From a virus, in IMG/VR virus record IMGVR_UViG_3300020183_005970, positions 1 through 26,546 of that record: a DNA stretch of 26,546 nucleotides; one strand, 5' to 3'. The translations under genes were made by a program, and so were the position numbers. The notes beneath the pieces are model-generated. The model did no database searches. It had not been told where the DNA came from and was given only the letters and a program-made list of their open reading frames with translations. Below, in pieces: positions 22,013 to 26,546 of the stretch (within the stretch, counting starts at the first letter, position 1; each line of letters begins with the position of its first letter).

Positions 22013-22732
22013 TTATTTTGATGTCCATGCGGTGTGCTGTAACCATGCCCGATAGATGTGATCGGCTGTGGCTTGGTGCCGCCCAAGATAGGGCTCTATA
22101 CCAGCCAAAATGCCTGCGGCGTCCTGCACAGTCTCGTGCTCAGCCCTGGCAGCTGACCACAACGGATCTTCGTCCTCGGCCCATTCTCTGGCTTTCATCT
22201 CATCCATCTCGATGTGGAACTGCATGGCCAGATGCGATCCCATGCACCAAGCTTGATTGGCACAGGCAGCGCTGGATGCCAATCGTGTGGCTCCTGTGGG
22301 TATGGTAAACGCTTCATAGTGCCATTGTATCACCCGAGAGGTGGGATTGTCGCCAAACCAATGTTTGACCGCAGGATCATCGGCATATTCTATAGGCTGC
22401 CACCCAATCTCAGGTTGCGGACTTGGTCCCACAGTACCTCCCAAGGCCCGGGTCATCAATTGGCCTCCTAAACAGTGTCCGATGGTGGGTCTGTCGCGGA
22501 GCACAGCCTGTAGGATCAAGATCTCAGCCTGACGATTGCTTAACAAGTCATCGTTGCTACTCATACCTCCACCCATCACGGCCAGGGCTGAGTAAGGTTC
22601 TATCGAAAAAGGAAATGCCTGGTCGCGACCAGCATTGCGGATCTCATATGGAATATCGTGTTGATCCAGCCAAGTGGCAAGATAGGCTGGCCTCTCGGGT
22701 GTCTGATGCTGGAGTATAAGTACGGGTCGCAT
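22013..22732 (-). CDS. Class I glutamine-amidotransferase-like protein
   Basis: The protein has 239 residues starting MRPVLILQHQTPERPAYLATWL. The triad of class I amidotransferases is visible: the nucleophile C87 in TIGHCLGGQLM, and H173 with E175 in MQFHIEM. LAVMGGGMSSND supplies the oxyanion-hole glycines. It is a stand-alone domain, as in the bacterial YfeJ/GuaA-like single-domain group, with no synthetase half nearby. It could release ammonia from glutamine or act on another gamma-glutamyl compound. The sequence looks bacterial rather than phage-specific, which suggests a fairly recent host origin. It has 47 bases of non-coding sequence upstream, in which I see no clear promoter. Confidence 0.88.
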   Translation of the reverse strand: MRPVLILQHQTPERPAYLATWLDQHDIPYEIRNAGRDQAFPFSIEPYSALAVMGGGMSSNDDLLSNRQAEILILQAVLRDRPTIGHCLGGQLMTRALGGTVGPSPQPEIGWQPIEYADDPAVKHWFGDNPTSRVIQWHYEAFTIPTGATRLASSAACANQAWCMGSHLAMQFHIEMDEMKAREWAEDEDPLWSAARAEHETVQDAAGILAGIEPYLGRHQATADHIYRAWLQHTAWTSK

Positions 22733-22779
22733 GATCGACCCAATCTAACTGATTTGTTCTGTGATAAACCCACGGGCTC

Positions 22780-23178
22780 TCATCTAGGATACCCGTTAAA
22801 TCCCTTGACGGGGCTGGTCTTGTTGACCCAATCAGCCTCGGTAGATCGATTGTCTGTGATCTTGTTCACACGGCCCGCACCCACTGATTTGGCCGCAGCA
22901 TTGATGATCGCCATGTCTACATCGGAGTATGTGGCCAACAGCGGATCTCCGGCAAACGCACCTGCGGGTTCGGTAGGGTAGTCCGGGGCACCGGCCATGG
23001 CTATGCCAAAACGCCACTGTGTGTAGGGACTTCCGCCCTGCTTGGTCTGGCTGATGTCGGGCATGCTGACCATACCTTTTAGAGCCGAACGTTGGCTCTT
23101 GGGCAGTTTGTTGCCGCTGGCCGGCACATCTTTAGCTGTACCGTATCTGGTTTCTGTCATGAATTCATTGGCACGCAT
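22780..23178 (-). CDS. Small protein with end-conserved tags (MRAxEF...NKTSPV-GYPR), paralogue A
   Basis: The protein has 132 residues from the ATG at 23178, which overlaps the upstream stop as TGATG (a TTG one codon earlier is also possible). The N-terminus MRANEFMTE and the C-terminus DWVNKTSPVKGFNGYPR match the ends of the gene at 24057-24437 (MRAREFITE; DYVNKTSPVRAFQGYPR), while the middles are unrelated by eye. The middle contains a GSPYTQWRFGIAMAGAPDYP segment. A short N-terminal tag of this type recurs, to my knowledge, in many small proteins of aquatic T4-like phages. A targeting role, for example into the prohead, is possible but unproven. Confidence 0.8.
   Translation of the reverse strand: MRANEFMTETRYGTAKDVPASGNKLPKSQRSALKGMVSMPDISQTKQGGSPYTQWRFGIAMAGAPDYPTEPAGAFAGDPLLATYSDVDMAIINAAAKSVGAGRVNKITDNRSTEADWVNKTSPVKGFNGYPR
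22811..22824. repeat. 14-base repeat, copy 1 (end of paralogue A)
   Basis: GGGCTGGTCTTGTT is identical at 24088-24101. Both copies encode the NKTSP part of the shared C-terminal tag in the two end-conserved genes. Conservation at base level points to fairly recent duplication or exchange of the tag. Confidence 0.75.
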
Positions 23179-24053
23179 CAAACATCCTTCATATGCATAT
23201 GGCCAAAAGGTGGATCACCACGTGTGTTCTGCCACAGCTGTCTATTACTTAGTATCTCGACCCAGACATTGGTATCAGGTCTGTTGAGATCCCAGAAATC
23301 AAAGTGCAGATTACTGCTGACCGGGCGGCAATACAAGGTGCGTTCTCGAGGCACACACAACAGTTGACAAGTGGTACGGAAAGCATTGGATTCTGTGCTG
23401 GTCCGCATGATATTGAGCTGAGGATTAGTGACATTGACCCGACAGAGCCCATCCACGAGATCTTCGGGTTCTCTGGCAGCATCCGCAACGGCCTGGGCCT
23501 GCAACATGCGGGCTTCGCTGGATATGCGATCCTGTGTCTGTTGAGCATCATCAGACCGCCGTTGGAAACTGGCCCAGGGCAGATACACACCATGATTGGT
23601 ACGAACCACGGTACGATTAGCAGGTATGCGTTTGACTTTGAATCTGTATGGTGCTGCACCGTCCTGATCGCTGGCCTCTATTAGATACAGCCTATACTGG
23701 TTAAAAACAATGGTGCAGCCCACTAACCGGTGGCGGATTAACACACGCACAGCAGCCAGAGGATCAGTCTCTAGCAAGGCTTCGGCTATGGCACGTCCAT
23801 CTGGACTGGTCTTGGCCTGGCCGGATTCAATGTCTGGTTCGTCTTCGCCGATATCCAGACTGGTGTTGAGTATGCTCACGCCACGGCTATTGATGCCTTC
23901 TTTGTAGCCCGTGACCAGATCATGCATCATCATCCTGCTGATGCCATGTTTGGTGTCTTCAATGAAATACAGCGTGGGGATATATCGTCGATCTCGATTC
24001 TTGGCCCCGGCCCACCCTATACCCGGAAAGTATTTGGCCACTATGACGCACAT
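23178..24053 (-). CDS. Ntn-hydrolase-like protein (choloylglycine hydrolase / C45 / TANGO2-like)
   Basis: The protein has 291 residues and begins MCVIVAKYFPGIGWAGAKNRDRRYIP. After removal of Met1, C2 would be the N-terminal nucleophile. NRDRR (19-23), INSRGVSILNTSL (54-66) and VVRTNHGVY (149-157) follow the order of active-site and oxyanion residues in linear-amide Ntn hydrolases (R/D near 20, N near 60, T-N-H). These enzymes cut amide bonds in acyl-amino compounds or act in self-processing. It has no signal peptide; the Cys is next to the initiator Met. It lies between the two end-conserved genes. The family call rests on motif order; the substrate is unknown. Confidence 0.65.
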   Translation of the reverse strand: MCVIVAKYFPGIGWAGAKNRDRRYIPTLYFIEDTKHGISRMMMHDLVTGYKEGINSRGVSILNTSLDIGEDEPDIESGQAKTSPDGRAIAEALLETDPLAAVRVLIRHRLVGCTIVFNQYRLYLIEASDQDGAAPYRFKVKRIPANRTVVRTNHGVYLPWASFQRRSDDAQQTQDRISSEARMLQAQAVADAAREPEDLVDGLCRVNVTNPQLNIMRTSTESNAFRTTCQLLCVPRERTLYCRPVSSNLHFDFWDLNRPDTNVWVEILSNRQLWQNTRGDPPFGHMHMKDV

Positions 24054-24056
24054 GAA

Positions 24057-24437
24057 CTATCTTGGATAGCCTTGGAATGCTCGCACCGGGCTGGTCTTGT
24101 TCACATAGTCAGGCTCGTAGCTGCCGGTATTGATATACTCGGTGGGTTGCATGCCTAGTTTCTTCATGATGGCTATCAATTTTTGTCGTTCAGATTCGGT
24201 ATAGGCCGAGAACACAGGGAGATTGCCGAAGAAACTGATGTCGTCGGTCTTGGCCAGTTCTTCGAGATCCATACCGACCAGGCTGGCTATTCTGTAGAAA
24301 TCATAGTAGCGGCCCCAGTAAGTGTCTCCTGCAGCAGAAGGACCAATAAGACCAGGATGTGCTACCTCGAATTCTTGGTTGGCCTTGGCTCGAGTACGAG
24401 CAATACCATTCTCGGTAATAAACTCACGAGCTCGCAT
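24057..24437 (-). CDS. Small protein with end-conserved tags, paralogue B
   Basis: The protein has 126 residues: MRAREFITENGIARTRAKANQ at the start and DYVNKTSPVRAFQGYPR at the end, matching the gene at 22780-23178 only at the two ends. The middle (DTYWGRYYDFYRIASLVGMDLEELAKTDD, then ESERQKLIAIMKKLGMQPTEY) looks like a compact helical domain. The stop lies three bases before the Ntn-hydrolase gene and the start one base after the stop of the upstream gene, so it is part of the late operon. Function unknown; a structural or prohead-associated role is inferred from tag and neighbours. Confidence 0.8.
   Translation of the reverse strand: MRAREFITENGIARTRAKANQEFEVAHPGLIGPSAAGDTYWGRYYDFYRIASLVGMDLEELAKTDDISFFGNLPVFSAYTESERQKLIAIMKKLGMQPTEYINTGSYEPDYVNKTSPVRAFQGYPR
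24088..24101. repeat. 14-base repeat, copy 2 (end of paralogue B)
   Basis: Identical to 22811-22824 and in the same orientation, 1277 bases away. It encodes the same part of the C-terminal tag, and the pair flanks the Ntn-hydrolase gene. Confidence 0.75.
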
Positions 24438-24438
24438 G

Positions 24439-24711
24439 TCAGGTATTGGTGGAGACGTCGCCTGAGCTCACTGTGCCCAGTTCTGTGATGGTACAGGTGC
24501 CGGCGACTGTGAGTTTATTTTTATAGCCTACAAACACATCCATGTATGAATTGGCCGGCACGGAAGGTGCGGCTGAATAGAGATTACCGGTGTTGCCGGG
24601 ATATTCCACATAAACCTGGAAAGTTACCGGACTGGTACCAGCGGCTATGCGGACTTTGTCAGTATAGATCGTGGCATTGGCTGCTGTAGTATAAACGTTG
24701 GCTTGAGGCAT
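24439..24711 (-). CDS. Small probable virion protein
   Basis: The protein has 90 residues starting MPQANVYTTAANATIYTDKVRIAAG. It is rich in Thr, Ser, Val and Ala, has no lysine-rich or membrane segments, and looks all-beta (VTFQVYVEYPGNTG; SYMDVFVGYKNKLTV). Such composition is typical of small head- or tail-decoration proteins. An AAGGA ribosome-binding site precedes the ATG. No specific family is recognised. It follows the long basic-ended gene 24729-25856 with a 17-base gap. Confidence 0.75.
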   Translation of the reverse strand: MPQANVYTTAANATIYTDKVRIAAGTSPVTFQVYVEYPGNTGNLYSAAPSVPANSYMDVFVGYKNKLTVAGTCTITELGTVSSGDVSTNT

Positions 24712-24728
24712 TCTTGTTTTTCCTTATA

Positions 24729-25856
24729 TTACCATGCACGGCACGACCAATAGCGTGCTTTGGTCCGCGGTCCTGGATTGTCGCAGTTATGACGAGCACG
24801 GAAACTCTTGCGGCGTGCCGGATTAGATTTTTTGATCTTCATGGTCTTCTGGCCAGCACGTCGGGCTGATGTACCACCGTGACCAAAGTTAACTTTCTTG
24901 ACATTACCAGTCTTAGGATCTTTCACATAGACTTTGAATTTCTTGACATCACCACGCATGGGCTTGCCCAGTGGAACATTTCGTCCTTGATATTCGGCTT
25001 CATCCAACTGCCCACCAAAGTCGTCGATCAGTCGGTCCATGACCAATTCCAACAGTTCTTCGTGATCGTCGTCATAGAGACGATGGTTGATAGAGATTTC
25101 ATTGGCTATCTTTTGTACCATCTGTCCAGCCGGCGAGGTTGAAGTCATGAGATCGTAGAGCCGATCATAATCTTCAGTATCGGCTATCTCTCCAAGATCG
25201 ATCGCGATGTCCTTCATCACGCCTTCGTCTACAGTCGTAGCCGTGGTAGGATCTTGTTCGGTGCCCACCGGGGCTAGATCCGCGGCTTTCTGTGCCAAGG
25301 GATCTGTGTGTGCGGCATTGGTTTCTGGTTGTTCTGGTGCGGTTTCATCCATCTGCCTGCACCCAGCCAGTTCCAGCATGCGGCTCATGAAATCTTCGGC
25401 TATGGGTTCTTCTTTTTTATCATCCATGGCCTGTCGCATACCTTTGCGGGCCAGATGCCGGGCCATGTGCTTGATAGGATTACCAAACTGGTCTTTGTGA
25501 GAAATATCTTGATCGGGCTCGAACGGCAGATCATCCTCATCCTCACCTCGACCGTAATCGCGTGTCTGAGGATGGCGATTGGGGTCTATACCTCCTTCGC
25601 CCAGGGCAAATCCGGTACCGCGTGTGTTGCCTACCGGACCATAACGAGCGATACGCTCTTGTAGCAGTCCTCTGCGATCCATGGCAGCAAAGGCCTGCTC
25701 TGATACGGCCAGAATGATGCGGCCCGCATCAGACTCAACTACCTGTGCTTCTACCAGCTCATCTGGGGCCAACTCAATGTCCAGTTCATCTCCGGCACGG
25801 GGATGATCGGCCCATTGTTCGGATTCGGCAAAGTAGTCACGTAGCGTCTTCATCAT
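24729..25856 (-). CDS. Large charged probable structural or prohead protein with conserved basic C-terminus
   Basis: The protein has 375 residues (or 374 from the second Met) starting MMKTLRDYFAESEQW. The N-terminal MKTLRDYFAE is the kind of short amphipathic leader found on many T4-like aquatic phage structural proteins. The first 290 residues are acidic, with an RMLELAGCRQ segment (about 160-169) similar to QILKLAGLEQ of the next gene. The last ~85 residues are strongly basic and look like a separate domain: GDVKKFKVYVKDPKTGNVKK, then KSNPARRKSFRARHNC, ending TKARYWSCRAW. I recall this C-terminus from other T4-like marine phages. A head-core, DNA-contacting or assembly role is inferred. The start overlaps the upstream stop as ATGA. 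Confidence 0.82.
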   Translation of the reverse strand: MMKTLRDYFAESEQWADHPRAGDELDIELAPDELVEAQVVESDAGRIILAVSEQAFAAMDRRGLLQERIARYGPVGNTRGTGFALGEGGIDPNRHPQTRDYGRGEDEDDLPFEPDQDISHKDQFGNPIKHMARHLARKGMRQAMDDKKEEPIAEDFMSRMLELAGCRQMDETAPEQPETNAAHTDPLAQKAADLAPVGTEQDPTTATTVDEGVMKDIAIDLGEIADTEDYDRLYDLMTSTSPAGQMVQKIANEISINHRLYDDDHEELLELVMDRLIDDFGGQLDEAEYQGRNVPLGKPMRGDVKKFKVYVKDPKTGNVKKVNFGHGGTSARRAGQKTMKIKKSNPARRKSFRARHNCDNPGPRTKARYWSCRAW

Positions 25857-26546
25857 GCGATCCTTTTGTAGAGATCCATGAGACGTGTCTCTGTTTCTGT
25901 TTGTATATCCTCTGCCACTGCACCGAGATTGAGGCTGTGTGCTGTTTTACCAAGTTTCTGCATGGCCAGAGGATTATCTGCCATGTTGTTAGGATTGACT
26001 TGCAGTTTAGGACCATTGAGACCGCCGCTGAGACCATTGACCATGGTATCTGTATCAGACTCTTCTACGTCCGGGCTGTTGGCATACTCGCCTTCTTCCA
26101 TCTGGCTGTGCTCGCACATGCCTTGGCCGGCACCACATTGAGAGCAAACGCCATGATACTGTTCGCTCTGTTCTAGACCGGCCAATTTCAGGATCTGTGC
26201 CAATTTGACAGCATCCTCGTCGGAGGCATTCACTGACAGGCTCTTCTTGCCGTCCTCGCCCACGCTCATGTTGATGCTCATGCCCTCGGTCAGGGTCTGT
26301 AGTTTCTTATCAAAACTCTCGACCAGTTGGCTTTCGTATACTCCCTTGCCGAAGATCATGCCTTTTTTGCCCTTGGATGTTTCGGTGCTGGTGGCCACTG
26401 AACCGGATACCGTGGTTTCATCCACAGATTCGTCTTTGGCCACTTTTTCTGGTAGACCCTTTTCCTTGGTCTTGGCGAACTTCCGGAGCTCGCCAGCGGG
26501 CATCCGGGCCATCTCTTTTGACGCACCGCGTAGTTCTGACTTAGGA
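25853..26546 (-). CDS. Partial charged probable structural protein with Cys-rich motif (5' end outside window)
   Basis: The frame is open to the right edge. A Met at 26512 is internal, because the sequence continues upstream as PKSELRGASKEMARMPAGELRKF. At least 231 codons are visible. Segments include ELRKFAKTKEKGLPEKV, a Ser/Thr-rich stretch, QILKLAGLEQ, a cysteine cluster CSQCGAGQGMCEH (C-x2-C-x6-C-x-H, possible zinc site) and a helical end TRLMDLYKRIA. The KGLPEKV segment recalls proteins of aquatic T4-like phages whose function I do not know. It is coupled by ATGA to the next gene, which shares the LKLAG-type segment. Confidence 0.75.
   Translation of the reverse strand, partial: PKSELRGASKEMARMPAGELRKFAKTKEKGLPEKVAKDESVDETTVSGSVATSTETSKGKKGMIFGKGVYESQLVESFDKKLQTLTEGMSINMSVGEDGKKSLSVNASDEDAVKLAQILKLAGLEQSEQYHGVCSQCGAGQGMCEHSQMEEGEYANSPDVEESDTDTMVNGLSGGLNGPKLQVNPNNMADNPLAMQKLGKTAHSLNLGAVAEDIQTETETRLMDLYKRIA

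Overview
The window is a stretch of a T4-like tailed-phage (myovirus-type) genome of the kind recovered from aquatic environments. The diagnostic genes are the large terminase gp17, the single-strand DNA-binding protein gp32, the recombinase UvsX and a probable UvsY. All genes but one lie on the minus strand, packed with almost no gaps. I see no tRNA, rRNA, CRISPR array or insertion sequence. The host cannot be fixed from the sequence. A glutamine-amidotransferase-like gene and an exported nuclease look bacterial in style and suggest a Gram-negative, possibly proteobacterial, host, but this is inference.

Layout in the direction of transcription (right to left). (1) 26546-21690 is a late, virion-related module. 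It holds two long charged proteins that look like prohead or structural components, two small probable virion proteins, and two small proteins that share only their two ends. Interspersed are an Ntn-hydrolase-like protein and a class I glutamine-amidotransferase-like protein. (2) 21679-17926 holds a signal-peptide-bearing DNA/RNA non-specific endonuclease, a 63-residue protein, the large terminase, and a 428-residue protein of unknown function. (3) 17790-8375 is the replication/recombination core (gp32, UvsX, probable UvsY). It is interrupted by accessory enzymes: a sulfotransferase-like protein, four radical SAM proteins, a short-chain dehydrogenase, an APS-kinase/nucleotidyltransferase fusion and a DUF2061 membrane protein. 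(4) 8378-1 is a surface-sugar or small-molecule decoration module. It holds three SAM methyltransferase-like proteins, a 2-oxoglutarate/Fe(II) oxygenase, a GT29 (sialyltransferase)-like protein, a nucleotidyltransferase-cupin fusion, a two-domain glycosyltransferase, and two further proteins related to its C-terminal domain. The only plus-strand gene, another glycosyltransferase, sits between those last two.

Modules 3 and 4 read as one long chain of translationally coupled genes. At least 14 junctions in the window are ATGA, TGATG or TAATG overlaps. The most unusual content is the set of four radical SAM proteins, which share an extra N-terminal four-cysteine signature and sit among genes for sulfate activation, sulfation, methylation, hydroxylation and glycosylation. 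Together these suggest a phage-encoded pathway that builds or modifies a glycan, peptide or small molecule. The substrate is not visible in the sequence. Short TAAATA boxes resembling T4-type late promoters lie just upstream of several uncoupled genes, and a strong hairpin lies in the gp32 leader.
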